64,000 nt of DNA from Argentina anserina (taxonomy: Eukaryota > Streptophyta > Magnoliopsida > Rosales > Rosaceae): NCBI RefSeq assembly GCF_933775445.1, contig NC_065875.1, positions 24,427,555 through 24,491,554 of the forward strand. The letters are read 5' to 3'. Position numbers and translations under genes: made by a program. Below are positions 34,130 to 45,884 of this stretch, piece after piece (within the stretch, counting starts at the first letter, position 1; every line of letters starts with the position of its first letter). The notes beneath the pieces are model-generated. The model was given only the letters and a program-made list of their open reading frames with translations. It had not been told where the DNA came from and ran no database searches.

Positions 34130-36286
34130 CTACTCCCAGAAGATGATGTCTCCTAGCTCCCCGGAAAGTCCAAGATCCTTCAGCCTTCTCTCTTGGTAGT
34201 ACTCCAAAATGTCTAGTTCTAATTCTCTATCCTTGAAAATACTATCAATGTGTTGCAGCACCTTCTTCTCCCCTGCTCTGATTCCAACTGCAATCGCCAG
34301 CCTTGGATTGAGTTCTGATTCTTTTAACCTCTCATCCTGCAAAGAGCGATTTGTGAGAAGTTGTTACAAGTCTAGTTCAGACCTCAGAAATAACTGATCA
34401 CCATTTCACATACTACTGCAAGACTTCACTAAGGTACCTTGCATGGAGGATAGAAAGTTTAGAAACAAACCTCTTCAAGGGTGGTGGGATACGAAGAAAG
34501 AGCAGATTTGCAGGCATCTCTAACTACTCTGCATATGAGCTCCTCATTGGCACGGCTCACAGGCAGGTCAAGAAATTCCCAGACAGAATTTCTGAATACA
34601 GATTCCAAGAGGAAAGCATCGGTTCCTCCGAGAGCTACCAGCCGCAGGTACGGAAGCATTTTTTCTGGAAGTGAACAGTCCAAAAATATGTCGAAGTATG
34701 CAGTCTCATCCATACCATTTGATTCAGCTATGTCCAGCTTGTCCCCATAAAATGGGTCTGACTCTGATATCTGCAATGTCAAGGTGAAGGCATTCCGATT
34801 TGCCTTTGACTCTATGAATCCGTAGTCTAAAGCTAACTCAGCATTGCTCTTGTTTATATCATACTGGATGTAAACCTGTTGAGAATCGCACAATTGTTAC
34901 ATCTACCCATTCATAGCATTCAAGGATCATTAGTCCTCTATCTAAGTGATGTTCTTTACCTGCTCTCCGGCCTTGACAGAAAGTGGGCTTTTTATAGCAA
35001 ACAGATAATCCCAAGAGAAAAGACCTGCTGCTCCTTTGATCTCATATGCATGCTCTTCTGTAGTTACACTTGAGCTGTGGTTAATCTTGAAAAGAAACGA
35101 AACAATTTATATCAGGATAAAACAATTCATATTAGAAAATTTGATTATATGTTTAACAAGAGTTCATCAGCTTACAAAGTCTGCGAATGGGATCAAAACA
35201 AGACTTTGATTACGGAGGCGCGAGAATGCCCGAGATCTCAGTATACCAAATGCCCAAAAAAAGTCATCCAATGTGATAGGAGAAGGGAAAAGCTGCTTGT
35301 TAGGAAGGATGATTTCTTGTTCCACAATCTGAAACTCACTCTGCACATACTCTTTGACACTCATTGTTGTGCTCAAAAGTTGAGTTCCTGCCAAACAACC
35401 TCAATCTATCATATTCGAACCATGAACCGCAACAACCAAGAAAAGTTTACTATAATCTCCAACATCAGTTTACTATGTACATTACTAGAAACACGCCCAT
35501 CAAACTCCTCAACATTATAACATCTTCATTTTAAGTCTCAGTTAACAACTTCAAGATTACATTTTAACACCAACATGAAGCCACAAACTTGATCTCACTA
35601 CACAATTATAATTTCCACAAATAAATTCAACTAACCTTGAAGCTCATCAAGCTCCTCTTCTGACCTGCACTGAAACCATCAACAAAAACACTCTTATCAA
35701 CCCCACAATCTCAAACCTCCATAAACGAACCGTACAGATCAAAACTTCAGTAAACGACAATTAGCCAAACCCACCAGAACACAGGCGAATCAGTAGTCTC
35801 AGGAAGAATATCAAAGTAAAGCTTCCACTTGGAATCGTCTCTACTCTTCTCTCTAAGCAAAAACAGAGCCACAGACAACCAAGGCTTCAACCCACCGCAC
35901 ACATTTCCAATCTCCGAGGCTGACACAGCATCCGGGCTTATCCACAGCCTCTTTGGGACCTCCAGAACAACCTCGTTTCTGGCAATGTCTCTCTGAGCCA
36001 CGAGTCCCATGCCTTCAGGGACCAAAGCTGGTTTCGCAAGTGTCTTGCCGGAGACTACACCCTCGTCCCGGAGCCACTGCCAGAAGGTCTGCACCGCCGG
36101 AGGGAGTGAGGTGTCGCATTGGGGGACAGAGAGTGAGCTGGTGACCCGAAAGGGAAGAGCTTTAGTGTTGTTGAGATGAAGGGTTGGTCGTTTTGATAAG
36201 GAACATGGGTGTTTGAGTTTTGGTTTGAGATGAGAGGAGAGGAAAGCGGAGGAGGAAGAAGATAGAGTGAAGAGTGTGACTTCCAT
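34130..36286 (-). CDS. LSMT: Rubisco large subunit / aldolase lysine N-methyltransferase, chloroplastic (SET domain)
   Basis: Six exons in transcript order (36286-35775, 35664-35636, 35387-35176, 35085-34960, 34875-34471, 34336-34130) join in phase to 496 residues. The first ~50 residues are a Ser-rich plastid transit peptide. The SET domain opens with LVPEGMGLVAQRDIARNEVV, has IPFADFINHSSS (the cofactor-site NHS, about residues 253-255), then VYIQYDINKSNAELALDYGF, whose first Tyr (about 298) aligns by spacing with the catalytic Tyr of pea LSMT and whose LDYGF closes the SET knot. The C-terminal Rubisco-substrate-binding domain follows (VFRNSVWEFLDLPVSRANEE; ERRLKDLGLSGELGD). In many species the enzyme trimethylates fructose-bisphosphate aldolase; Rubisco Lys14 methylation is restricted to some lineages. 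Which substrate applies here cannot be read from sequence. Confidence 0.96.
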
Positions 36287-36746
36287 ATTGGGTTGAAGGA
36301 AGTGTTTGGTCTTGGTTGATTTATACTCATATAGCTTCTGCTCGTGGATAGGATAATAGAAATTGCTATGCAGTTGAGTTTAAACGTTTGATCATCTGCT
36401 AATGGATAAGAGGTCTTGAGATATTTCAAACTTAGTACATGGCATATTGGGCAAATGATCCTTGAAGATAATACAATATATATTACGGAAGGTGAAAATC
36501 TCTTAATAATGCTTGGCAAAAGAAAATACTCTTAATAATGAGATGAGAAACGAATACAAAGATTTGGTTTCTACTAATTTCTAGATTAAGTGAAAAAAAT
36601 CTACTGCCACAATCAAATCACATAATATGCCTCACCTCTATCTCTATGCATTTTTGTTTTTTGGTTAACCCTCCATCTCTATGCATAGTAACATTGGTTT
36701 ACGTACAATAGAGGCATAAAACAATGGCCAAACTCGATCGATCGCC
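36287..36746. other. Intergenic: LSMT leader and 3' flank of the kelch-like gene
   Basis: Promoter and leader of LSMT on the minus strand, then AT-rich spacer. Nothing further is seen. Confidence 0.4.
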
Positions 36747-38003
36747 TTACCCTCGGGGATGATCATGTGGTACATGTGCACCGCACAAGTTTTTCTCCCC
36801 CATCTCAGAATTGTTTGAGTCATGGTACATGGTAAAAGCTGCGTGCATATATGTTCCTCTTTTTTGGTAAGGATAAAACTGATAAAACTCGGCAGCCTCG
36901 AGTTCAGTCGTGATCACCGGATTGCCATCACTGTCATTGGAGAAGAAAACTTGAAAAACAGCTACACGTTCATTCCCATGCTCGCAGGAAACCACCAACC
37001 AAATACGGCCACCATCCAACTTCCCCATGAAACAACCCATAACACGCAAAAAAGGACAGAAAATCGTCTGAAGCTCATTTAGGACTCGAATCAGCTTGGG
37101 GATACCATTCGCATCCAACTGATAAACAGCGAGCTCATTTGTCCAGTAAGAGTTTTTACTGTGTATTATACCGATTAGAAAGCCCTCAGATTCTACGACA
37201 GCTCTAAACACAACCGGCCGGTCCTTGTGTTCCTCCGGCCAATGCTCCCATTTTTGTTTGTGAGTGTCAAAGAGGTATACACCCCTCCTCCAATAGCTAA
37301 TTACGAAATAGTGACCCCAAGTACAGTGTTGATCGAAAGTGCAACCATCATTACATTGTGGGGGACGGGGGAGCTCTTTCCAGAATTGTTGAAGGGGATC
37401 GAAAACCTTGAATAGGGGTGGTTGATGATCAATATCTTTCTCATCGCCCGAGTATTTCATCTTGGCGAAAACATATATTTTGTTCTCAAGGGTGAAAACT
37501 ATAGGATCAACCAAGGTCTCTGGATTTACTAATCTCGGATCAATTATCTTCCTTGGAATAGTACGGTCGTCGTTGAGACTGATGGTTGGACCACCAGAAG
37601 CATCAGGATCCAAGGAAAAAACATCTAAATTGGGCACCCAAGAATTATCATGCCGATGTACCTTTTCACGCGAACGCTCATCAAAATTATTTATTTCACC
37701 GTCAACGGAATTGTCATCATCATCATCAGAATCATTGCTTTTAGGGTGACTCCATCTTGTGGATTTCCCCCCTAGCATGTACAGTTTGGAATCCACAAGA
37801 ATAGGACTCATTCGCAGCGGAATAGGAGTATTTGGAGTATATTCGTCGTCGACATCAGGATAATAATCATGCACAACTTCAAACCCCCTAGGCTTTGGAG
37901 AATTCCTTTTGCAGAATCTATCAAAATTTAGACGGCATATTCGACGCTCGGTCATCAAGTACAAAAACCAAGCCTTCTTCAGCGCTGGTGCTTGCATCGC
38001 CAT
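36747..38003 (-). CDS. Kelch/galactose-oxidase-like beta-propeller protein, single domain
   Basis: One uninterrupted exon encodes 418 residues. Blades are suggested by repeated segments: LVDSKLYMLGGKS, VFSLDPDASGG, IVFTLENKIYVFAKMKY, LFKVFDPLQQFWKELPRPP, GVYLFDTHKQKWEHWPEEHK, GGRIWLVVSCEHG. These follow the kelch logic of small hydrophobic strand, GG or G, then a W. No F-box is visible at the N terminus (MAMQAPALKKAWFLYLM), so a ubiquitin-ligase role should not be assumed. An acidic run of Asp (DDDDDNS) lies near residue 95. It is a clear paralog of the gene at 46704-48845, which starts with the same blade (LYLNMNDRLFGLNL versus LYLMTERRICRLNF). Lack of introns suggests origin by retroposition or simple intronless ancestry. 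Function unknown. Confidence 0.8.
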   Translation of the reverse strand: MAMQAPALKKAWFLYLMTERRICRLNFDRFCKRNSPKPRGFEVVHDYYPDVDDEYTPNTPIPLRMSPILVDSKLYMLGGKSTRWSHPKSNDSDDDDDNSVDGEINNFDERSREKVHRHDNSWVPNLDVFSLDPDASGGPTISLNDDRTIPRKIIDPRLVNPETLVDPIVFTLENKIYVFAKMKYSGDEKDIDHQPPLFKVFDPLQQFWKELPRPPQCNDGCTFDQHCTWGHYFVISYWRRGVYLFDTHKQKWEHWPEEHKDRPVVFRAVVESEGFLIGIIHSKNSYWTNELAVYQLDANGIPKLIRVLNELQTIFCPFLRVMGCFMGKLDGGRIWLVVSCEHGNERVAVFQVFFSNDSDGNPVITTELEAAEFYQFYPYQKRGTYMHAAFTMYHDSNNSEMGEKNLCGAHVPHDHPRG

Positions 38004-38485
38004 CTTAGTTCAATGATTGTAAAACGTTTAATTGGCAGGCCTCTGTAGCGAAACCCTAGCAAAAAAGATTGATAGGAATCGATGCTGAGTGAGGTTATAG
38101 GTCTATATATACGCACACTAGCTCATACAATCATAACAGAGTGGAAATCCCAAAATAATCTCCGAAGTTGGGGTAAATACAGATTCCCAATTTGCAACAG
38201 TATATGACACTGGATTACAAAAAAAAAACATATATATATATATTATGTTTTTCAAAAATTTATATTATGAAACCAGAAAACATTGGTTCTGGTCCTCACA
38301 CTTGCAAAGCTAGTTGAAGTGCTTGTTTATTTCATCAATCGTATCACAGTTATGTACCAACGAACTGAACGAAGTAAAAGTGTTTCTGTTACACACGTAC
38401 ACTATTCTATCGGGGCGACTGAAATCATAGAATAGTAGCCAGGTTGAGGTGCAATTGTGACATGGAGTAGTAGGATGAGTACGAC
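38004..38485. other. Upstream region of the first kelch-like gene
   Basis: Contains the TATA box candidate, AT-rich spacer including an A-run and (TA)n near 38222-38243, and ends at the left LTR of the Copia element. No gene is supported. Confidence 0.4.
38104..38111 (-). promoter_or_regulatory. Candidate TATA box of the kelch-like gene
   Basis: CTATATATAC at about 38103-38112 lies roughly 100 bases upstream of the minus-strand ATG at 38003, a normal distance for a plant TATA box. Confidence 0.5.
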
Positions 38486-38597
38486 TGTTGGCGTGAATCA
38501 CGGAGGGGATTGTGGGATCGTTGCTTTCAAAAATATATACTTTCTGATTATATATATAGGACATCAATATGTATAGATTGATTAAGAAAGTTCAACA
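38486..38597 (+). repeat. Left LTR of the Copia element
   Basis: Short LTR of about 112 bases, TGTTG...CAACA. It differs from the right LTR at only a few positions, for example GGGATCGTTGCTTTC against GGGATAGTTGTTGTC. Confidence 0.9.
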
Positions 38598-39142
38598 TAT
38601 TTTTCCACTTGGTATCAGAACATTACTCTGTTTTTCCTGGGTTTATTTTTCTCTGCAGTGTGCGAGCTCGTCAGCCGAGCTTTCTATCACCATATCTCGG
38701 AGCACAGTCCATCTTCCGACGTCAGCAAGCTGGTAGCAAAGTCAGAATACCCGACTCGGAACCGCTCCAAGCTCCCTCGGAACCGCCAAGCTCCCGCCGA
38801 TAAGCTCAGCTCACCCGCGCGTTGTAATAACCCTAGATTTTAAAACAATATGTGAATTGTTTTGAATTCTATTAAGTTTTGGAATTTCAAATAAAATGAA
38901 ACTTATTGTTTGCGATGTTTTGAAACGAAAAACGGAAACGTTTTCGGAACGTTTATTAAGAAAAACTTTACGTTTCCGAACGATTTTATCGACTTTTATT
39001 CCGTTGCTCGGTTGTGAAAACTTCCTTCACGAAAGTTGTAGAGCTCGTCGATACGAGTTCGAGAGTATGTGACGCGTTCTACTCGGACGACGTACGTAAA
39101 AGTTATTAACGACGGAAGTTAGTTTCCGATTTTGGGAGGGGG

Positions 39143-39149
39143 TATAAAA
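39143..39149 (+). promoter_or_regulatory. TATA box of the solo LTR
   Basis: TATAAAA in a G-rich context; the same box recurs at the matching place in the inner solo LTR (51469-51475). It would direct transcription rightwards from about 39175. Confidence 0.65.
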
Positions 39150-39990
39150 GGAAATTGTTTTAGTTAGGGTTCCCATAATTGGAAACCCTTTCGTTCCACT
39201 CTCTCCCCCGCCTCCCTCGGTTCTCTCTCTCTCTCACCCGACCCTTCTCTCTCTTTCTCTTCCTTCCGAATCGTTCTCTCCCCCGACCCCCACCTCCAGC
39301 CCGGCGTGTCGACCACCGCCGACGCAGAGAGCACCGTGCTACCCTCCATAGCCGACCCAGAGGTCGACGCACTCACGCACGCAGCGTCGGAGCTCCACCA
39401 CGGCGTCAAGGTCCTGCAATTCCACCGAAACCTTCGCGAGCTCTCCGGCGACAATCCGACGATCCAAGAACGTGATTGAGGTGAGGGTTAGCCTAGGATG
39501 ATTGTGGTGATGCTTGTTGAGTTTTTTTGTGGTTGTTTTGAGTTGTTTAGAGGGAGATCGGAGGATGAAGTTTTGGGTGAGATGCCGCCGCCTTAGGCGG
39601 CGCGTGTGGGCGAGTAGAGGGGGCTAGGCACGGTGTGAGGCCGTGGGAAGGCAGAGGGAAGGAAGAGGGTGGTTTTGGAGGCGGCGGTGGCGTGATACGC
39701 GCCGTGGTTAGCCTCGGCGCGTGGGCCCCACGCGCGGCCGGCCGGAGGTAGCGCGTGTGCCACACGCGCCGCCGTGTGAGGCGGTGTAATTAGTTTTGAC
39801 TGAAGGGGTATTTTGGTAATTTACTGTATACGGTAAATGTAAATGTAATTTTTATTTACTACGGTAAATATAATTAAATTTTACCTTCGGTAAATGTAAA
39901 TATAAATTACTTTCAGTAAATGTAAAAAGTAATTTTGTAAAAGGGTAATTTAGTAAATTTTATTTACTGAATTTGTATTTACATTTAAAT

Positions 39991-40310
39991 CGTACGTATA
40001 CGTACAGAAATACGTATTAAATATTTATACGTACAGAAATACGTATTAATATTTATACGTATAGAAATACGTATTAAATATTTTATACGTACAAAAATAC
40101 GTATTAATATTTATACGTACAGAAATACGTATTAATATTTATACGTACAGAATTACGTATTATTATTTATACGTACAGAAATACGTACATAATAATTATA
40201 CGTACAGAAATACGTATATATATTATTTATACGTACAGAAATACGTATATAGTACTTATACGTACAGAAATACGTATATAGTACTTATACGTACAGAAAT
40301 ACGTATTAAT
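39991..40310 (+). repeat. Tandem array of ~28-base quasi-palindromic units in the solo LTR
   Basis: About eleven copies of a unit built around TACGTACAGAAATACGTA, separated by AT-rich links of 8-13 bases. Each core has TACGTA-like ends, so single strands can fold. Copies vary by single bases (ATAGAAA, CAAAAAT, CAGAATT). A shorter, diverged version (GTACATACTATTTAC) occurs at 50500-50600 in the opposed LTR. Confidence 0.93.
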
Positions 40311-42419
40311 TGAGTATTGTACAGTAACCGTGAATAGTGAACAGTAATTTCGTAAAACCGAAAATTGCTGAACAGTAACCGATTATTACTGTTTCGGCAT
40401 TTAAAGGTTTACGAATCGATTCTAAATGCTTGTCTTATCTTTTTAAGGTGATCGCTAAATCGAGGAAAGGAATTATCATCGGAAATTGTGGATTTACGCT
40501 CGAGTCTATAAGGTGAGTGAAATCTCACTGAATTACGAATCTATCCTCGTGGTGATTCAACATTTTTGCAAGTGTGTTTATCAAATGAATTACAACATGT
40601 ATATAATTTAGTGGACTACATATATACCGTATAATGGTAATAAGTACATATATATATATAGTTCATTAAATTACGTACTGTTATTAATTCATTAACAATA
40701 GTCATTTCGGTGACGGAAAATTTTGCATGAGTATGTGATTTGAATGGTACAATATGATGTGAGAATATTGTACGTAATTCTTCAGGTGTTTATGAAATAT
40801 GACATGTATAGGATATAGTGGACTATGTATATATTGTATAAATGGTAATAAATACGAATATATATAGTTTGCTATATAATATACTGTTATGATTTTTATT
40901 GTGGTGATATCGTGAAAGTTTTAAAACGTACAATATGATGAGTGATTATTGTACATGATTTATCACGGAGAATGTTAAAAAAATTGTGATTTGTCTTCGG
41001 ACGTGATGTGTGGTACAATATGATGTGTGATTATTGTACGTGACTTTTAACATTGAGATTGTTAAAAATGTGAATTGTCTTCGGACCTGACTTTTGGTAC
41101 AATATGATGTGAGATTATTGTACGTGTTTGGCAAGTCGGAACCTAGCCTTTGGCCGGGCGAAAGTTACGATACAGTTAGAGCTCTAGTCTGTCTGCCTTA
41201 GTACTGCATGCGAGGTAACGGGTGGTTATCTGCTCATGGGTACTCGGTGTATTTTGGATGTTGGGTAGCGGGTGGCTATCCAATATCAACGGTGTATTAC
41301 GAGAGGGGTAACAGATGTGTACCAGCGTTCTTGGTACCCGTATTATAAATGCATTGGGTAACCAGAAGGGTTACCTAATTTCCTCATGAACGTTTTATTT
41401 CATATTTCTTTGGGTCAACCAGATGGGCTGACGAGTGACTCATGAGGGCATTTATATTTGTTGTTTTGTGATCTTTCGTATATTTTGATATGGGAATTAT
41501 ATTTTGATTTTACTCATACGAGCTGTAAAGCTTACCGGGTTTGTGTTTACAATCCCGGTGCACCAATTCGATGGTGTAGTGGATGACTCCGCAGGTGTAG
41601 ATTAGCGGGAATTGACGGACCGCTCAGAGGACTTGAAGTGATTTACCTCCAACTTGTGTGAGGATTTTGTGTGACTATTTTGTGAGAGATTGTGAGGATT
41701 ATTACATTCCAACTTACGTAATGTAAATTATAAATTTGGGTTGTAATAATTGGTTTTCTGAGTTGTATTGATAACTCAGTGATGATCCGCTGTGCACTTA
41801 AATGATTCCGATTTTATTGAGATTATTTTGTGTTTAACGACTTTAGAATTTTGAGTTTTTAAGCTCGAAATTTTGGGGCCGTTACACGCGTTCTCCCGCC
41901 GATAAGCTCTGCTCACCTCGCGTGCCACCCCGCCGAGCTCCTCTCCGATCAGCTCAGCTCGAACCGTCGCGTTCTCCCGCCGATACGCTCTGCTCCATCC
42001 TTGTTCTGCCGGTCTCCGGTCTCCCTCGACAACATCTCCTTCTGCCGCTGCAACCTTTGCACCACAGGCGCCGCTGCAAGCTCTCATCCACGGGAACCGC
42101 CGCATCAAGCTCTCTGTTGACATCGCCGGTGAAAGTCTGGCCGAATCGCCCGTTGAAATCGCCGCTGGCTCCGGATTTGGATCCGATCTGCCCGATCCGA
42201 CCCAGCTACGACCCGCCCGTATTTGACCTGACCCGGAGCTGATCCGACCTGGATCTGACCCGATTCAGACGAACCAGACCCGACCTGGCCCAGAATTGGT
42301 ATTTTTGATTGTCATTGTAGGTTCACTGACAGTGCGCGTGCACCCAAGACATGTTTATATCGGTTTTTTTATAACAATACCCACCGCATCCATAGCTGGT
42401 CGTGGCAAAATTGGTATGG

Positions 42420-45400
42420 CTTTAAATATTTCTAACTTTGTTGGTTTTGATACATGGATTATTGATTTGGGTGCGTCTGATCATATGACTTATGACATAT
42501 CTTATTTTACCATATTGTCTCCTCCACTAGTACCCTATGTTACTAATGCTAATGATGAGGCGTTTCCCGTATTAGGGAAATGGTCAGTTCGTATTACTCC
42601 CACAATAGAGCTTCACAATGTGCTCTATGTACCTGCTTTATCTCATCATTTGATATATGTTCCCCAATTAAATGCTGACGCTAAATGCTCTGTGACATTT
42701 TTTCCCATGTATGTGATATTTCAGGATCTTCTCACCGGGAAGTTAATTGGTCGGGGTTATCTGAGGGGTTGGTTGTTTCATCTGGATCAGACATATGCGG
42801 GGGAGAAACCAGGGGCACAGTCTCGGACCGCTTTAATCTGCACTTCTGACAAGTTAAGTGAAGTTTGGTTATGGCATCGTCGTTTAGGGCATCCATCTTT
42901 TAGTGTTATGAAAAAATCTATGCCTACTTTGTTCATTAGTGTGGATGAGTCACTTTTACGTTGTGAGACATGTGTTTTAGGTAAGAGTCATCGATCTACT
43001 TATTCCCCTAGTACTTCAAATAAACATATTCTTCCTTTCGAATTGATTCATTCTGATGTTTGGGGACCATCCAAAGAGTCTACTGTGTCAGGAATGCGGT
43101 ATTATGTGTCATTTATTGATGATTCCACCCGTCTTTCATGGATTGTTCTCCTTAAAACTAAAGATGAGGTTTTTCCCGCTTTTCAAGCCTTCTATACCAC
43201 TGTCCAAACACAATATAATGCCACAGTTAGAGTTCTTCGTTCTGATAATGGGGGGAGGAATATGTGAATCATGTCTTTCAGGAGTTCCTTAACACACACA
43301 GAATTGTTCATCAGACAACGTGTCCTTATACACCTGAGCAGAATGGCGTTTCTGAAAGAAAAAATCGTCACTTACTTGACATGGCTCGGTGTATTCTTTT
43401 TAGTGCCCATATGCCCAAATACCTTTGGGGTGATGCTGTCATAACTTCCGCCCACCTCATTAATCGTCTTCCCTCTCGTGCCCTTCAGGGAAAAGTTCCA
43501 TATGAGGTGCTTGCATCTCATGTCTCCTTACCCTCTTTTCATAATCTTCTTGCCCGTGTTTTTGGTTGTGTTGCTTTTGTTCATCTTCTACATCACCAGA
43601 GATCTAAGTTGGATGCCCGGGCCGTTAAATGTGTGTTTTTTGGGTATGGAGGACATCAAAAAGGGTATCGGTGCTATCATCCGCCTACCGGGAAGTACTA
43701 TGTCACTATGGATGTTACTTTCTTTGAGGACATGAGCTATTTTGCCTCTTCCGATACTGCTCTTCAGGGGGAGACTTCATATTTTGAAGAGCTGTATCAT
43801 AGAGACGGGGAGATAAGTAAGCCAGTAGATATGGTGACAGGTTCTATTGAGATTACCAATATGTCAGCTAAACATGCACCACCGGATGATTCCGGCGGTG
43901 AAGTCACTCCAGAAATTCAGGTACCAGCAGATGACAACACAACTGCCCTCATGTCTCTTTACTACTGTTTCTACATTTGACCAATGCTCTCCTGGTACAG
44001 AAGATCACTCATCTGAGGTTAGTCATTCTATTGAGACTAATACTAGTGAGGCTAATAGTAGACAATATGTCTTGCCAAATAGGTCTACTCGGGGTCAGCC
44101 AACAAAAAAGTATGAACCTACCCTTCATGCTAAAACTAAGTATCTTGTGGCAAATTTTATGTCTACCAAAAGATTGTCTAAGTCATATGAATCATTTGTG
44201 AATCAAATATCTACTGTATCAGTACCTAACAAAGTGTAGGATGCATTAAGAGATCCAAAATGGAGGAAAGCAATGGAGGAAGAGATGGAAGCATTACAAA
44301 AGAACAATACTTGGGATCTTGTATCTCCACCACACGGCAAGAAGACTGTGGGATGTCGTTGGGTGTTTATAGTGAAGCATAATCCAGATGGGTCAGTAAG
44401 CCGGTATAAAGCACGCCTAGTAGCAAAAGGGTTCACCCAGACATATGGCATAGACTATGATGAGACATTTGCACATGTTGCAAAGATAAACACTATTCGG
44501 GTATTGCTCTCTTGTGCTGCTTGCTTAAACTGGCCACTTAGACAGTTTGATGTTAAGAATGCATTCCTTCATGGAGAACTTACAGAAGAAGTGTACATGG
44601 ATCTCCCGCCGGGGTATGCGGCCGCTTCTCCAAATAACTCCGTATGCAGATTGAGAAAATCTTTGTATGGTCTTAAACAGTCACCTCGTGCTTGGTTTGG
44701 AAGATTCTCACAATTCATGAGGAAAATTGGCTATATGCAGAGTAATTCAGACCACACATTATTTCTCAAACACCAACAAGGGAAGGTAACAGCCCTAATC
44801 ATATATGTTGACGATATAGTAGTTACTGGTAATGATACTATTGAGGTAGACAGATTACAAAAGCAGCTAGCCACAGAGTTTGAGATGAAGGACCTAGGTA
44901 CACTCAAGTACTTCTTGGGCATTGAGGTAGCCCGGGGAAGTGATGGTATCTATATGTGTCAGAGAAAGTACATCCTTGATCTACTAACGAAGACATGTAT
45001 GTTAGATTTCACTCCAATTGATACTCCTATTGAGCAGAACCATCGGTTAGCAGAGTACCCAGATCAAGTGCCCACTGACAAGACTCGTTATCAGAGGTTA
45101 GTTGGACGCATGATTTATTTGTTACATACCAGGCCAGATGTTGCGTATGCAGTAAGTGTGGTGAGTCAGTTTATGCATAATCCGAGTGTGAATCACATGG
45201 ATGCTGTTGTGAGGATTTTGAGGTACTTGAAGTCAGCTCCAGGGAGAGGAGTAATGTTTTCTAATCACAACAATATCCTTGAGATTTATGGCTTCACAGA
45301 TGCAGATTGGGCTGGAAATATTACAGATCGGAGATCCACATCAGGGTACTTTACCTTTATTGGAGGTAATCTTGTTACGTGGAGGAGTAAGAAACAAAAT

Positions 45401-45763
45401 GTGGTAGCTCGATCTAGTGCTAAAGCAGAATACAGAGGTATGGCTCAGGGAGTGTGCGAATTGTTATGGCTTAGAAATTTGCTATAAGATTTGGGTATTA
45501 AGCCTCAGTGTACTAAGCAGCTGTACTGTGACAACAAGGCAGCCATTGATATCTCCTAGAATCATGTGCAACATGATCGTACAAAACATGTGGCAGTTGA
45601 TCGTCATTTTATAAAGGAGAAACTAGACACAAAAATCATCAGTTTTCCTTTTGTTCCTACAAAAGAGCAACTTGCCGATATGCTCACAAAGGGAGTGTCT
45701 AAAAAGGCATTTTATGATTCACTTAGCAAGTTGTGCATGATTGATATGTATGCGTCAACTTGA
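42420..45763 (+). pseudogene. Copia pol remnant (protease, integrase, RT, RNase H), non-functional
   Basis: The protease active site is WIIDLGASDHM near 42455, where functional copies have DSGA, so a key serine is missing. Integrase follows with the HRRLGHPS zinc-finger start (about 42875), IHSDVWGP (about 43045) and TPEQNGVSERKNRHLLDMAR (about 43330). Reverse transcriptase has RQFDVKNAFLHGEL and the YVDD box (about 44806). RNase H has TDADWAG (about 45297) and the terminal HYDRTKHV-type block (here HDRTKHVAVDRHFI). Breaks: a frameshift near 43255-43267, another near 43975, stops at 44237-44239, 45485-45487 and 45557-45559. No gag or nucleocapsid zinc knuckle is seen upstream of the protease. 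The copy cannot move on its own. Confidence 0.93.
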
Positions 45764-45771
45764 GGGGGAGG

Positions 45772-45884
45772 TGTTGGCGTGAATCACGGAGGGGATTGTG
45801 GGATAGTTGTTGTCAAAAATATATACTTTCTGATTATATATATATGACATCACTATGTATAGATTGATTAAGAAATTTCAATAT
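45772..45884 (+). repeat. Right LTR of the Copia element
   Basis: Partner of the left LTR, immediately after the polypurine tract. Its end CAATA has a substitution compared with CAACA on the left. Confidence 0.9.

Larger units (their letters stand above)
38823..41886 (+). mobile_element. Solo LTR (Gypsy-type ends), 3,064 bases, inserted in the Copia element
   Basis: The unit begins TGTAATAACCCTAG and ends GGGGCCGTTACA, the TGTAA...TTACA termini common to plant Gypsy LTRs. It is flanked by exact 5-base target duplications CGCGT (38818-38822 and 41887-41891), and the Copia sequence resumes on both sides. A TATA box (TATAAAA, 39143-39149) lies in a GGGGGTATAAAAGG context, as in an LTR promoter. 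No gag-pol frame occurs inside, and no internal direct repeat suggests two LTRs, so it is a solo LTR left after recombination. Two related copies lie at 49.3-54.0 kb; shared blocks include CCTTCACGAAAGTTGTAGAG and AAGCTTACCGGGTTTGTGTT. Confidence 0.9.
38486..45884 (+). mobile_element. Decayed Ty1/Copia LTR retrotransposon, interrupted by a solo LTR
   Basis: Two ~112-base direct repeats starting TGTTGGCGTGAATCACGG bound the element (38486-38597 and 45772-45884). They begin TGTTG and the left one ends CAACA, a 5-bp inverted terminus; the right ends CAATA. Right after the left repeat comes TGGTATCAGAA (38610-38620), the usual primer site complementary to initiator tRNA-Met. A polypurine tract (GAGGGGGAGG, 45762-45771) precedes the right repeat. 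Domain order protease, integrase, reverse transcriptase, RNase H is that of Copia. No exact target duplication was found; ACGAC on the left and ATGAC on the right differ by one base and do not abut the CA end. A 3,064-base foreign LTR sits inside. Few LTR differences suggest moderate age. Confidence 0.93.

Noticed and set aside
36747..38003. F-box/kelch ubiquitin-ligase subunit
   Set aside because: No F-box motif is visible at the N terminus of this gene or its paralog.
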